This document shows, piece by piece, positions 11,482 to 23,429 of a stretch of 43,906 nt of DNA. How positions within the stretch are numbered: position 1 is the first letter of the stretch; the number at the start of each line of letters is the position of its first letter. Source of the stretch: Xylaria sp. FL1777 (lineage: Eukaryota > Ascomycota > Sordariomycetes > Xylariales > Xylariaceae); assembly GCA_022578965.1 (NCBI GenBank), contig MU400783.1, forward strand, positions 1-43,906. Direction: 5' to 3'. Position numbers and translations under genes: made by a program. A model generated the notes under the pieces. The model did no database searches. It was not told the DNA's origin and saw only the letters and a program-made list of their open reading frames with translations.

Positions 11482-13619
11482 ATGCCTGTCTTGCAGACCC
11501 TCGCTGGCGGCGACCTGCTATCGGCTGCGACGGTGAATGACGAGTCCGACGGCAACGGTGGCTCTGGCCTGGGAGAATGGAGCTCGCTCATCGGTATCGT
11601 AACCGCCATCGTTGGGAATGTTCTCATCGCGCTGGCTTTGAATGTCCAGCGTTACAGTCATATCCAACTGCATCGAAAGCGTGTCGAGGCCTCGAAGCAC
11701 GCCCAGAACAATCATCGTAACGGCAATGCAGTTTCCGATAATTCGCCAACCGAAGAAGATGATCATGAGGCTGTCACAGACACTCATCCGCTCACACAGT
11801 CTTTCCGGTCTGATGGGTCGAATTGGACAGAGTCGTCGGGCGATACCCCCAAGGTTGCGTCATCATACTTGAAGTCTCCCTCTTGGTGGCTAGGTCAAGT
11901 GCTGGTGTCTGTTGGCGAAATTGGGAATTTCTTAGCTTACGGGTTTGCGCCAGCTTCGATTGTATCCACTTTGGGTGTTGTGGCTCTGATATCCAACTGT
12001 GTGATTGCACCCATCTTTTTTGGCGAGGTATTTCGCAAGCGAGATTTTTGGGGCGTGGTCATCGCCGTTGGGGGCGCCATCACCGTTGTTCTCAGTGCAA
12101 AGGGGGAAGAAACCAAGTTAGATCCCCACGACGTGTGGAATGCCATCACGACCATGGCGTTCGAGATCTATTTGGGCGTAACTATCTTCCTCATCATCGT
12201 GTTGATGTGGGCGAGCCCAAGATATGGGAATAGAACCATTCTGATCGATTTGAGTCTCGTTGGGCTTTTTGGTTTGTGCCCTGTGCCATTTACCTTGTTA
12301 TTACTAATAAATAGTTAGGTGGTTATACTGCTTTAACGACGAAAGGCGTGTCGTCCATGTTCTCTTCTTCGTTTCTCAAAATGTTCACTACCCCTGTCAG
12401 TTACGGCCTGACCATCATCCTCGTTGGAACTGCGTTGATGCAGGTTCGTTACCTGAACAGGGCCCTCCAGAGATTTGAGTCAACCCAAGTTATACCTATC
12501 CAATTCGTACTATTCACGCTGTCCGTGATTATTGGAAGCGCTGTTCTCTATCGAGATTTCGAGCGGACCACTCTAGAACAAGCTGTTAAGTTCGTCGGTG
12601 GTTGTTTACTGACCTTCTTTGGCGTATTTCTCATTAGTAGTGGGCGGCTTCGTCAAGACGACGATGACCGGCTATCAGATGATGAGAATATCGAAGAGAC
12701 CATAGGTCTAAGAAACCAAGAAGGCTATGGCACCTACAATAATGGCAATACAGAGCCAGCGAGAGGAGCTTCAACACAGGCTATATCGGCATCAAGATCT
12801 AGAAGATCATCACATACCTCGCGAGGTAGCTTCTCGCACGGCGGTAGACCCTTCAGAAGTCAACAACCTATATGCACACCCCCAAACCGAAGACCTGATC
12901 AGCTTGCCTCCAAATCAAATCTACCCACACCAACCGACACACCACCCTTCCTGCTCAGCAACCCTTGGAGAAACTCCGTTGAAGATCACCCTGTTGTCCA
13001 TCCCGGTCTCTCTCAAACAATATCAGTAGATAGCGTCCCTACAATTCATTCTGTGTTCTCTAATACCGCCTCGGAACCGGCACTATCTTCGCTCAGTGCC
13101 CCGCCACCAATCCCTCCACCGTCCTCTCCGGAGCGCCCGGTAACTCCTCGTCATTCCACCCTTGCGACGCGGTCTCACAGTCACCACCGCTACTCTAATG
13201 CTTTTATATCACCGTTGCCATTATCGTCTACAGTCAGTGTTGCAGTTGCGGACACATTACTGAGGCGTGAAGACAGTCCTATCAAAAGAAGATCAACAAA
13301 GCGACCAAAACCCAACACCAGGCCCAGTCTCTTTGTTTCCCCAGATGGAGGTGACGATGCAGGCGAGTCTGATTCACTGCTCATTAGGAATGATGAAGGT
13401 GTCCATATCCCAAACGAATACGAGCCACCTTCAACGCGGCAGGAAGCTAGTCGTGGGAGAGCGCGCAGTCTTAGTAATACAATAGGGCAGTTTTTCGGTA
13501 GGAAAAAAAGGAGGAGAGGGGAATCGAATCCTGAAGTCGGCGGAGGCCAAATCAACGACTCGCCTAATCACGAACAACGGGAGAGTGAGTGCCCTGAACC
13601 CGAAGTCGTTGGGCATTAA
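11482..13619 (+). CDS. NIPA-like (DUF803) magnesium transporter family membrane protein
   Basis: Two exons, 11482-12271 and 12319-13619, give 696 residues. The family consists of multi-pass membrane proteins in the drug/metabolite transporter fold; human NIPA1/2 move Mg2+, and fungal members are mostly uncharacterised. Hydrophobic segments lie at about 34-54, 133-210 (several, including the family-typical GQVLVSVGEIGNFLAYGFAP and TLGVVALISNCVIAPIFFGE), about 220-265, then GYTALTTKG, then four more up to about residue 370, for eight or nine membrane passes. An acidic/polar loop (about 60-130) sits between the first and second. The last 325 residues form a soluble Ser/Pro/Arg-rich tail with GRKKRRRGE near the end, probably disordered. 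The start is the ATG at 11482; a GTG lies just before it. Splicing rebuilds LFGGYTALTTKG, a conserved NIPA stretch. The substrate is inferred from the family. Confidence 0.9.
12272..12318 (+). other. Intron of the NIPA-like gene
   Basis: 47 nt, donor GTTTGT, branch TTACTAATAA, acceptor GTTAG. A competing AG four bases upstream (ATAG) would shift the frame; using the second AG joins LFG to GYTALTTKG within a membrane-protein motif. Confidence 0.85.
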
Positions 13620-15670
13620 TAGAAGCCTCCGCAGATCGGAAACCCCGGGAGCGCTGTTTGCATTGGATAGGAGTTCATCAACGGCATTTCCATCCTTGCT
13701 ACTATTGTGTAGTACTGCCTCAGAGGCACCGTTTTTATACCCCATCTGTTTGTGTCGAACCTCCTTATATGTTTTACAGATGATATAGATTCCAGAATAG
13801 TTACTAATACAATCCGATACTCTTTTGCCATCTCAAGTAATGACGCAATTAACAAAGGCGCAGCGTTTCCAATGCCTGTCTTACAGGACCTGGACGCAGA
13901 GACGCCCTAAGCTCCCCTTGTTCTCCGAAATGAGTGTATGCCAGGCTGAGGTAGGTTACGTGCCACCGTGATATCTATGTACATAGATCTAAGTAGACAC
14001 GTCCTATCGCCGTCAGACCCGTCAGAAGCGCCACCTCCGCGATTCCTTCGTCCTCTTCTCGTCCTATCTTTCCAGATGCGCGGGTCTGCATCAGATTCGA
14101 GTGGCTTTTTCTGACAAGGGCTATTTTTATAAATTGTTTCGTCCTACATCCAGAAAAGTCGGAGCACCCCTGACATGACAGGCAGGGATGATGCGGAAGG
14201 ATTGGAAAAGTTGTGCCGCATGCTACGCTATGTTTGTTGGTTTGCGTGCTTGTCAGAGGGGGTTAGGTCGCATCATCTCGACTTATTCAACAAAATAATA
14301 TGTATACCCGCCACCCGTGCCACCAGGACCTCGAACCCAATGCTCTATTGTGTTGGGTGATCCCATCCACCAGGAGCCCGCATTGGACGGGGAGAAGCCT
14401 GCTGATCCCGCCCGACACACATGCCCGGGGTCCCGTATCGAATCCTTCCATGCTTGATCTCTCTGGGGCTGGGTGGGTGTCTCTTGTCTGATCTATCAAT
14501 TCAAACACCTGCTGTCAAAATCGAAGTAAGCCGCGTAATGGAAATCTGAGAAAACGAAACAAGTCCATTAAAAAAATACTTCGCGCACTTTATGGGCGAA
14601 GAGGCTTCTTGGCGCTCAGAACTATATTTCCAAGCTGTGCATATGAGCTCGATCCGATCCGATATGCCGTGCTAGTATAGCTTTTGACAGCATGCAGCAC
14701 CATGTAGATGTCGACAGGATGTGACCTCACGTTACAGCAGTTGACAATACACAGGTAGTGATAGGATATATATATATTAGGTAATCCCGGCCCATGATCT
14801 AGGCCATTTAGATGAACTACGATGATTTTTCGACCGGAACGATTGCGAGATTGCAGGCTCCTCACGTTTGCCCAATTAGAGACTCTACTCCCTTCTACAC
14901 GGCCAAGCGTATGAGGTATACAGAACTCGTCGGGAACGGTGCTCCACGCCATGGATAGTGCGGGAAGTGGCCTGCATGGGAAGGATTGCGTTTGCAGCAG
15001 GGGGGCAAAGAGCTTAAGTCCTGGACGCGGTTCAGTTTACTCCTCTTTGCTACATGATAGGGCTGTGAGGTTGCAATTGTTCACTGGGATGTTTCCTCCC
15101 GAACACGAGGCACTGGATGCTTTGGTAGGATTCGGGACTCATAGCACCGTCCGTCCAATGCTGGATGTGGCTGTGATAGAGACCGGTTGAACACTAACAG
15201 GTTCTAAGTTACCGGCGAACTATGGTCATGAACTGGGTCTTGGGTCGATCGTACCCTCGAGCTTAAGCTTCATTATATTGAATACCTCAAGGTAGACAGA
15301 CTATTATTTTCCTTAACAGACAATATCGCAAGCTCTATGTTAAAGAGATATCTACAGATGAGATAAGGCAATGTTCTTTGGGAGAACAACAACATTAGAA
15401 TCATGTCCAGTACAAGATAGAATCGCAAAATGTTACAAGAGAAAAAAAAAACAAGCTAGCTGTAATACCAAACAAACGCTTCCGGAACCTGTGATTGTGA
15501 CGTTTATATCCCATTTTCCCGTCGTCATCCGTCTTAAGTCGTGCCCAGCCGTACTCCGGTGCCAAAAGATTCAGCCAAGACAACAGTATCAAATAATCCT
15601 ACATCGGGAAAGGAAATCCAAAAAAAAAAAAGGGGGGGGGGAAGAGGGAGGGAAGTGTAACAACCCAGGT
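13620..15670. other. Intergenic between the NIPA-like and bHLH genes
   Basis: The two genes converge here. A few ORFs of 60-120 codons occur (for example 14590-14952, minus), but none has a domain, signal peptide or promoter context that I can support. No tRNA was identified by eye. Confidence 0.45.
15620..15656 (+). repeat. Homopurine tract, A12 then G10
   Basis: Twelve A followed by ten G and then a GA-rich stretch, just beyond the stop codon of the bHLH gene. On that gene's sense strand it is a C then T polypyrimidine tract in the presumed 3' untranslated region. It is a low-complexity tract prone to length variation. Confidence 0.8.
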
Positions 15671-16648
15671 CTAGGGCATAGACGCGGGGTCTAGGAATGC
15701 GGAAGAGCCATCCGCGCCTCCAGCGCCGCCTTCACACCGGCCGAATAGCCAACGCAGCCTCTCCATGTTATCGCGGAGCTCGTCCCTCTCGCCCTCGAGG
15801 ACGGCGCACTCGCGTTCCAGCGCCTTGATGTGTCTCCTGGCCATCTCGAGGACTTCGGCCTTGCTGACCCGTCGTTCTCCCGCGTCCAGGTCGCCGCCGT
15901 CCTCGCCCTCGCCGCTCTGCATCCTCTCGGGCAGCGCGCTGAGCAGGCTCTCGAAGTGCGCATTCAGCCGGTTGCGGTACTGCTTCTCGACGTTGTTGTG
16001 CGTCTCGCGGCTCTTGCGCTCCTCGGCCGTCGCCGGCGGGTTGTGGTGCGTGTTCTTGGAGGTGCGGGACGCGCTGCGCAGCTTCGACCTGCTGGTGCTG
16101 CTGCCGCCGCCGCTGCTGCCTGGCGGCGGCGGCAGGCTCTCGGGGGGGAAGCCCGGATATTGATGCTTTGGTTTCCGCTGGCGGGAAGATATCTTGTTCT
16201 TCTTGTGGTGTTGATGGTGATGATGCCCTGACGTCGGTGACATCTCAGGCGGACTCGTGACCACGCCCGCCGCCCCTTGGCCGTGCGAGCACATGTAGTT
16301 GTAGGCATCGACATGGCTGCTGATTCCTGATTCTGGCGTCACCGCCTGGGGAAACGACGAGTCGTATGAACCTGCTCTGGATGCAATAAATGAGGCGCTA
16401 CTTGACGACTCTGGGTTCCCATCTGTAGAGCTGTACTCGTTTGCTGAGTAGACCTGGCTGGTATTGGCCCTGTAGAACACACGTGGATGGTTTTGGAACC
16501 TGGAAAGGTCTTCTGAAGTACCACCTGTTGATATGGCGGTAGGGTAATATGCTTGAGCACTATGGTGACTGTTCGTACTAGGCGCCCTCGTTGTGTAGAA
16601 GGGGGCTTCAGAGGCAAGCGTAGAAGGTTGGTAGTCTGCCGATGTCAT
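15671..16648 (-). CDS. bHLH transcription factor with SREBP-type basic region
   Basis: 325 residues, no intron needed. The N-terminal two thirds is Ser/Tyr/Pro-rich and probably an activation or disordered region, with a His/Lys-rich patch (HHHHQHHKKNKISSRQRKPK) and polyproline. The bHLH lies at about 208-290: basic region RETHNNVEKQYRNRLN, helix 1 AHFESLLSALP, an acidic loop, helix 2 SKAEVLEMARRHIKALE, continuing as a leucine-containing coil (AVLEGERDELRDNMERLRWLF). His and Glu at the E-box-contact positions are present. Tyr follows EKQ where most bHLH proteins have Arg; this Tyr marks the SREBP-like class. There is no membrane segment, so this is not a full membrane-anchored SREBP. Target genes are unknown. 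The ATG lies directly after AACTTAG with a possible branch site upstream, so an extra 5' exon cannot be excluded. Confidence 0.85.
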   Translation of the reverse strand: MTSADYQPSTLASEAPFYTTRAPSTNSHHSAQAYYPTAISTGGTSEDLSRFQNHPRVFYRANTSQVYSANEYSSTDGNPESSSSASFIASRAGSYDSSFPQAVTPESGISSHVDAYNYMCSHGQGAAGVVTSPPEMSPTSGHHHHQHHKKNKISSRQRKPKHQYPGFPPESLPPPPGSSGGGSSTSRSKLRSASRTSKNTHHNPPATAEERKSRETHNNVEKQYRNRLNAHFESLLSALPERMQSGEGEDGGDLDAGERRVSKAEVLEMARRHIKALERECAVLEGERDELRDNMERLRWLFGRCEGGAGGADGSSAFLDPASMP

Positions 16649-19600
16649 CTAAGTTTCCGTATTAGCCAACCCTGGACTCTTGGGAGTTGCTGGGTGATGT
16701 GCATGGCTCCCGAAGATACAGCCTGTTTTACCAAACGCCGTTATTCACTTGACGCACACGAGCCTCTTCTGACATTACCCATGTATAGTAGGTAATATTC
16801 GTGCGGGAAGCAAAACTGAGCGCTTTTATTGGAAGAATATATTTGATGTTGACGAGGCTCTATAGAGGCTCTGAGGAACAACGTACATGAAGTTGTTGGA
16901 CGACAGAATCATCGTATGACCGATCTAGATGTCCTACGTTCCACATCTTAGGCTTGAGGGTTTGTTATGCTGGTGCTGACACGCTGCAGTAGTCGTTGAT
17001 TCGATATTCAGTTGCCGAAGACTCCGATTAAGTTGTTGTTGGTGTTGCCACTTGAGGGACAAAGAGGATTATCATGGCCATGTCACCTCCGAGAAGCCAC
17101 TGCGGGCTTACTTCCCAGGTCTTTTAAATAATCCATGGCCAAAAGCAGCTGCAATAGCTAGGGCAATACTAGGTAGGGGATGTGGTTGTCCCTTGTACAC
17201 AAGCGCATCCAACCTCGCCAGTGCAGATTTGGACCCTGAAACAAGTTAAAGTTAAAAGCCCCAGACGGTCTGATCCCAGCAACAGGATTATTATGCTATG
17301 TGCCGGCATGTTTAAGTCAATAGGCGTGTTTGTATGTCATCAGTCTCTTCGAGTTTCCCTTAGCATTTCTCCGCTTACTGCGCTGATAGGACACCCGAAA
17401 ATAACTCTCGAACGCGGAAGCTCGGTAACTCTCTGCAAGTTGCCGCGTCGATACAAGATCCGTTCTATCTAAGAAGGCCGCCGATATCCACGTGGATATT
17501 TGAAATATCGGAAGACTCTGTTGAACCAATCGAGTCAAGTTCAGTTTGAAACTAGCCGGGTTTGCTTAGACATTGATCTACCTGGTAACCATTTTCCCCG
17601 TGGTTATTGGGGGTTAGGTACAAAAGGGAGGAAAAGAGAGAGACGGTGGCTACGATAGGGCGACGAATGATATTTCTCGAATCACATCGTATCTGCCCGT
17701 TTACAGGGAATAGTACTAGCCGTGAAATCCTGGGCCTCGAGTGACCAATCCAGACTTCACGTGGAAACAAGTTCTTGAACGGGAAACACAGGGTGTCGTT
17801 TGGTTCTAAACGTACTCTGATCAGCACTGCCCGGTATTAGGGTGTTTACGATTTCGTTGTGACCCTGAAAATGCTCGACTTGCCGCAAGCCACGTTAAAG
17901 GGAAAAAAAAAAAAAAAAAAGCTATATGCAGGTCTTGAAACTTCCTTCCTGAACTGGATCACAACCCACAAGCCTCGGACGAAAATCAAGAGTGGTACGA
18001 CAAGGTTCCAAGCAGTCTAAGGTCGGCGCGCTAGAACGTTTGATGCTATATAGGTGGAATCTCCTAAACTAGTATCAAAATGCTGTGCCACTGTGTAGAT
18101 ATATCTATGCCTTTAACCTCACGGTCCGATCCGGGACGTAGCCTAAATCTTTGGTTTTAATATGCCCACTTTCAAGAATCTCACCTCTACGCTATCTGTG
18201 GACTTGAATCAGCCAGTATAGCCGAGCTCACCCTTGAAGTGGCTTGCAATTCAGGATCAGTCTCGAAGCATTCATGGGTTACAGTGCATTTCATCATGGG
18301 TTCTTTTCATGGTTATTCCTCGTTGGATTATGTACTATATCACTCTGTCTTACACTATAGACAGAAACACGCAACCAGGGGTAAAGGGTCGGTGGGGATA
18401 ATCCCACTGTGTCTAGGAGAACTTCTCTTGCTTCCTATTAGTAGAGATCCAGTTGACCCTGGTCTCCTGAGGATCGCCTGCACGTCTCTTTCGGTCCCGA
18501 TATCCAGTCCCAGATCAGAGACAATACACAATTCGGGAATCTTGCTATCTGATCTAGATTCCCTAACGAGATCAGAGCCCACTTTAACGTTTCTCGTAAG
18601 CGTCTTTACTATTTTCTGCGCTCACACGTCTGAACAGCCACTCCGAGAAGTTTGATGTTCGTCTAGCCAAGATTAGGCTTGCATGCAATGGTGTCAGCCC
18701 CTTACCCGATCTGGGTTTTGTTGAAACATGCATGGTGGAAATGCAAGGTTGCTACCCGTAGAGAGGAGGCAAAAAAAAAAAAAAACACAAAAAAAAACCC
18801 TCCCTTGGGAACCTGAATTATACTCTACGTGTAGGTACAATGTAGACACCGTGCCCTAGACCCCATTTCGATCGAGACACATTGACGTGCCACGAGATGC
18901 TGTAGTTGATGAGCTATCATTCAACTACCCGTGCGACAATACAACCCTCCTACTTTAATCGGAGCCGCCCCCAGCGGAGGGGAGGACGAGGTAAACACCA
19001 AGTCTCCCTGATTCACGTGAACTTCATGCTCTCGCCCTCTGTGATATACGGTACTGTGGCTGCTGACGATACTCATACGCGCTACATCTTGATACTCGCG
19101 CTAGAATGTGCACGGACGCGCTAAGTACTCTAGAAGACCCTCCGCCGACGCGTTCGAACGCCCGTCGTTCATCGATCTAACGGCGGGGAAGCCCTGAAGA
19201 GTGCTAGCCAGATTCGCCGCCGTCACCCGAGACGACTCGGCACTCTTGTCTTGATGCGGCCTCGACCTTGGCTATATAAAGCATATTATAGAGATGGAAG
19301 CGTCGGCGAATCAATGCCGACCCCAGGGGGAGTCCGCCTGCCGGGCTCGATTGATAGGGGACGGCCGCTTGTCTCACGGGTAGTTGCAGATTACCCCGAC
19401 ATATCCAGTAACACTCCGGCAGGGAACTGGCGGCGAGAGAGATCGCTGCCGACTAGGTCGAATGCAGTCCTCATCCCTCGCCGCCCCTACCTCTCTCGCT
19501 GTGGGCGCACGTCCAGGCATTTGGCGGACGCGTGGCTTGCGAATCTTGGGCAGTTTGTCACGAGCTACGCAGTCTGCTCTGCTTCCAGGTAGCAACGGCT

Positions 19601-22424
19601 CTCGCCTGCGCAACCAGGGTTGTCGGCGACGAGCTACGATACGTTCGCTACTTAAGCGTACACGATGTGCGTCTGCGACGATAGCCTTGCTTGTCCCTTG
19701 CTTGACCCTTCCCCACTTTCTGAAGATCTATCCTACCGGCCGCCCGTGGGTGTATTTCACCACCGCAACGGTGGACACCCGCATGAGAACTTGTTGCTAA
19801 GTGGCCGCGTCCTCAGCCGACAGGCGAAAGACAAGTAGTCCACGTACCGGGAATTTGATTCCAGCCCAAGGCACTTGGATGGCACGGAATTAAGTTAGGT
19901 TGCACTATAGATCTGCGAAAATCGCCGGCTGACGTGTCACACACGTTGAGCCTCGCGACGACCTCTCTCGTGTTCGGTTGCTTTTGATCCCTGGGGCAGT
20001 GGCCAACGGACTGATAGGCCAGTAGGTTACGTGGGTTGCCTGAATCGTGCAAGAGGCGTTCTACTAAACCCGGCAAAGCCGGTCCGTGTGGAATCCGTGT
20101 CTAAGTAACATTGGGCATCGTCTCGCTTGCCTACATAACACGGAATACTATCGTGTGATTAGGCTTCTTGGGCGTTTCCTATAATAACCTTACTTCACTT
20201 TATGCCACGAATAGATCTTGAAGGCCATCAACTTCTACGAATGGGCCCGGACGGAGTGGAGAGATGCCGGCGCCTCAATTCGCCCCCATCTGTAACACCA
20301 CCCCGAATGAGATGCTATCTTCATGTGAACACAGGTTGGGTATCGGCCTGGTAACTCGAACATGGTCACTAAAACGAAACAGATAAGTTCATGATGACTC
20401 GGCGTGCGGCATCACATATATGATATATGGCTGGATTGACATCTCGATCGCTGACCAGTCATTGTTGTCGTAGCATCTAGCTCAGCCTCGAAACTACAAC
20501 CCATTATGACGACCACCGCGTCTAGCGCACATCGAGTTGGACTAGAACATCAACAGCTACTTCAAGATGTCTTACTCTAGGCTGATGACTTAACTCAATG
20601 CTTTGCAGTACACTTGAGAAGGCGCAGATGGCCCCCACGACGCATGTATCAGTCGTTGTAGAGCCGTGGCTGAGGGCTGAGACAGAGATAAAGAACCGAC
20701 GCGGACCAGAATTCTCAAATATCAATGGCTAAAACCTATACCTATATCACTATTTGTAAACGTTTCTTTTGACAAAGCATTTTATCACACCGCGCTTGCC
20801 TCCTGTTAACGGGCTGTTACCTTTCTGCTCTCGCTTCGAGGCAACCCGTGTCTATTGTCACCATAATAACGAGAAGCAGGAAGATGTAGTATATTTAGAA
20901 CTACTTCTAAGATATATCTTCTGAGCGTAGTATCTTACTGCTGTTCGATACCAGGCTGTTACAGCCTATGAGAGACATATGCACACTTAGAATTATCCTT
21001 TGAGGTAGCCTATTCCTACAGGAGTATGACGCATCGTGCATGTTGAAGGATCCCAGCGGCGCCAATTATAGGATATAGTTCCAAGATACGGTTGTAGTTG
21101 TTGTAACCCTTTACACCGAGAAGTATTGGCTCGTCTGAACAGGTTAAATCTGAAGTAGATTATTTCTCATAAGCCAAAGGCACGTATTAAACTACAGCAC
21201 GTTGAGTTGCTCGTTGTCTTCGGTGCCAATTCATTCGGCCTCCTTGCCTCCCTACTGTTTCGGCTGCTGGTAAAACACCAATTACTTCCTTTCAAATAGC
21301 GCCGGGAAGCAAGGTGTATGAGTAGACTCGTACATCGCTCCGTGGATTGGAATAGAGCATCTGTCAACAGTCAGTGGATGTACCAGGATATGAGTAACGG
21401 ACAACTCATACATTCACGAATTCGACAACCAATCCGAACCAATCCGTCGCTCACACGACATACAATAAAAGTGGTGGCTAGGAGAAGCCTCGATCCTCTC
21501 TCATCAGGATGCGCATACGATGCTATTCAGGGACAGCTTGTCACAAAGTCCGCCTCGCCGCTCTAACGGATGACAATGCTGAGGCGTATGAGAAATGAAG
21601 AATGGACTCGGCTGGATCCTTTATTAAACTTCCAAGTCAGCCCACATTCTGAAGCCGAGATGAGACCACCGACTGGGTATTGTGCATCAGGCTGGGAAAC
21701 TTACGTCTTATCCTGAGTTGTTGGCAACAGTCACGTCGCCGACCACATCCTTATTACTCTTAGATATGGCTCTCCTATTCAACCGCATTGCTTAACTGAA
21801 TGACTCAATATGTGACTGCTCGTGCTCAAACATTCTCAAGTAATAGACACGCAGGTTCATAGAGAATAAAGGTGCTAGACAGAAAGCGAACATAAGATTT
21901 TGACTTTGACACGCAAATATGATTTCTCTAGGGGTTCGACATTTCATAAGAATTGTTCAACTGCGCTATGAAGGTCTTCAGAGAGTATGAGTCGATTACA
22001 GCAGCTCCTTCGACAGGCCACTGCTGAAGATGGGCTATTTATTAGAATTAGCTGCATAGTTTCATTACAAAAGCAATTATGTAGATAATTACTATCGTAT
22101 TACTTGTGTGTTTGTTCGCTTTCTCACTACATGTTATCTTTTGAGACGCCGAGGTGTATGTTCAAGCAACTTTTTCCGCTGTGATTCTACATAAATGTCA
22201 CTTGCCAGGAAACAAATAAAATATTCATTCTATACACCCACGGCTATATTAATTGCCTCATTCTACCAGTATTTACACATTCATGGTGAAGGCAGGTTTT
22301 TTTCTTTTTCTTTTGAACAGTCACCTCAGCTGAAGTTTGACTACGGACGACTACTGACTGGGGTACATAGATGGGACATGAAACCCCGATAACAAAAGGA
22401 CTACCGTACTCGAATGGACAAAGC
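16649..22424. other. Long stretch without a recognisable gene
   Basis: Base composition is normal but ORFs are short, overlapping and on both strands; the longest (18239-18655, 19384-19800) have no domain and unlikely composition. It contains an 18-A run at 17903-17920 and A-rich runs near 18771-18797. A TATATAAAG motif at about 19271 is followed by only a short ORF. Old decayed sequence, non-coding transcripts or a gene with many small exons could lie here, but I see no support for any of them. Confidence 0.4.
17903..17920 (+). repeat. Poly-A run, 18 bases
   Basis: A homopolymer of 18 A. No neighbouring ORF or retroelement tail could be tied to it. Confidence 0.8.
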
Positions 22425-23102
22425 CTATAAGATCTGCTTCTTAAGACAAATGTCGCCGAGGGGCGCAGACTCTACCATACACTGCACGTCGCGTCGCCTT
22501 TGCGTCAAGATGTGACCACCAGCTAGCTGCGCACAGGAGGAGGTGCTGTCTCGAATCCAAACAACGAGTACGGTTTCTCCAGGCAGCAATCCGACAGTGC
22601 CCACTACCCACTGATGTCTCTGCGTGGCATATAAATCTCCGTCAGTGTCCGCTTCGAAACATCCATAGGACGAAAAGCTCCAGGCTCTCCTCCCATCGAG
22701 ACCGAAGACGAGCTGATTCGTGCCTGTCTGTGTCCATGGGGGAAGCATGGCATGCGACGGCACCCAGCCCAGTCCTCTCGTTCGTCCAGGTAAAACCAAT
22801 GCGCTGGCAGTGAGAGGCATACATGCTTTGCCTTGTCTTGCTCGGCGGAAGGTGCCGCGTCTCAACGCTCGTCGGCGAGTCCAAATCCCAAGTCCCCAGG
22901 GTTCCTCGATCAACCCAACCTGGCCTGGGATGATAATACCAGCGGGATGCCCTATCAAACGGGAGCGACGATGCGTCTCGCTTCCTTGGCTCAATAATAA
23001 TCCGAGCTGCCCGTTGGGAGTCTGAGCTACGGGTGGTAGTGTAAGTAGGCATGAAAATCGATCGGCAAGGGTGCGGGTAGCGGCACGGGAAGACGCGCCC
23101 AT
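22425..23102 (-). CDS. Hypothetical ORF next to the AT-rich boundary
   Basis: 225 codons with no family that I recognise. The stretch WTQTGTNQLVFGLDGRRAWSF and the part after it look protein-like (aromatic, balanced composition), while the first half is Arg-rich and overlaps an alternative frame (23172-22642) that is also open. A TATAAAAGG lies only about 30 bases before the ATG, so transcription would begin near or after that ATG; a later start or a spliced form is possible. It is the last open frame before the AT-rich block. Treat it as a weak gene call. Confidence 0.25.
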   Translation of the reverse strand: MGASSRAATRTLADRFSCLLTLPPVAQTPNGQLGLLLSQGSETHRRSRLIGHPAGIIIPGQVGLIEEPWGLGIWTRRRALRRGTFRRARQGKACMPLTASALVLPGRTRGLGWVPSHAMLPPWTQTGTNQLVFGLDGRRAWSFSSYGCFEADTDGDLYATQRHQWVVGTVGLLPGETVLVVWIRDSTSSCAQLAGGHILTQRRRDVQCMVESAPLGDICLKKQIL

Positions 23103-23128
23103 TGGTTTTGAGAGGGTATATGATGCCT

Positions 23129-23138
23129 TTTATACCAT
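23129..23138 (-). promoter_or_regulatory. TATA-like element
   Basis: TATAAAAGG on the minus strand, about 30 bases before the ATG of the hypothetical ORF ending at 22425. It is a consensus match only; the short distance argues that the real start codon, if any, is farther in. Confidence 0.3.
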
Positions 23139-23429
23139 ATAGTACTGACCTCCTATCATGTCGGCAGGCCAATACGACGCGCGGAAGAGCTAGTGTCTCA
23201 CGGTTTCAACGCGCGTTTCCGGGCTCAAACTTTCCACTGACCGCCTCCCTTACTATCTCCGTATATATGGTATACTATATATATAACGAGATTTATAGTG
23301 AAGTAGAGTAGAGTGGCTGAATGAGCTGACTAGCCAGTTGGAGTAAGTCTGGGCTGAGTCATATGGTAGGAATGAGAGTATGGGTATTGCGCTAGATTTC
23401 GAAGTATGGATTTGACCATTATGCACAAC

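Noticed and set aside
14290..14420. tRNA-like words (GGTTCGAGGTCC on the minus strand)
   Set aside because: The surrounding bases do not form a T stem, anticodon arm or acceptor stem of a tRNA.
19251..19800. Overlapping plus-strand ORFs (113 and 138 codons) after a TATATAAAG
   Set aside because: Arg/Ser-rich, overlapping in different frames, no domain, and the nearest ATG after the TATA gives only 29 codons.
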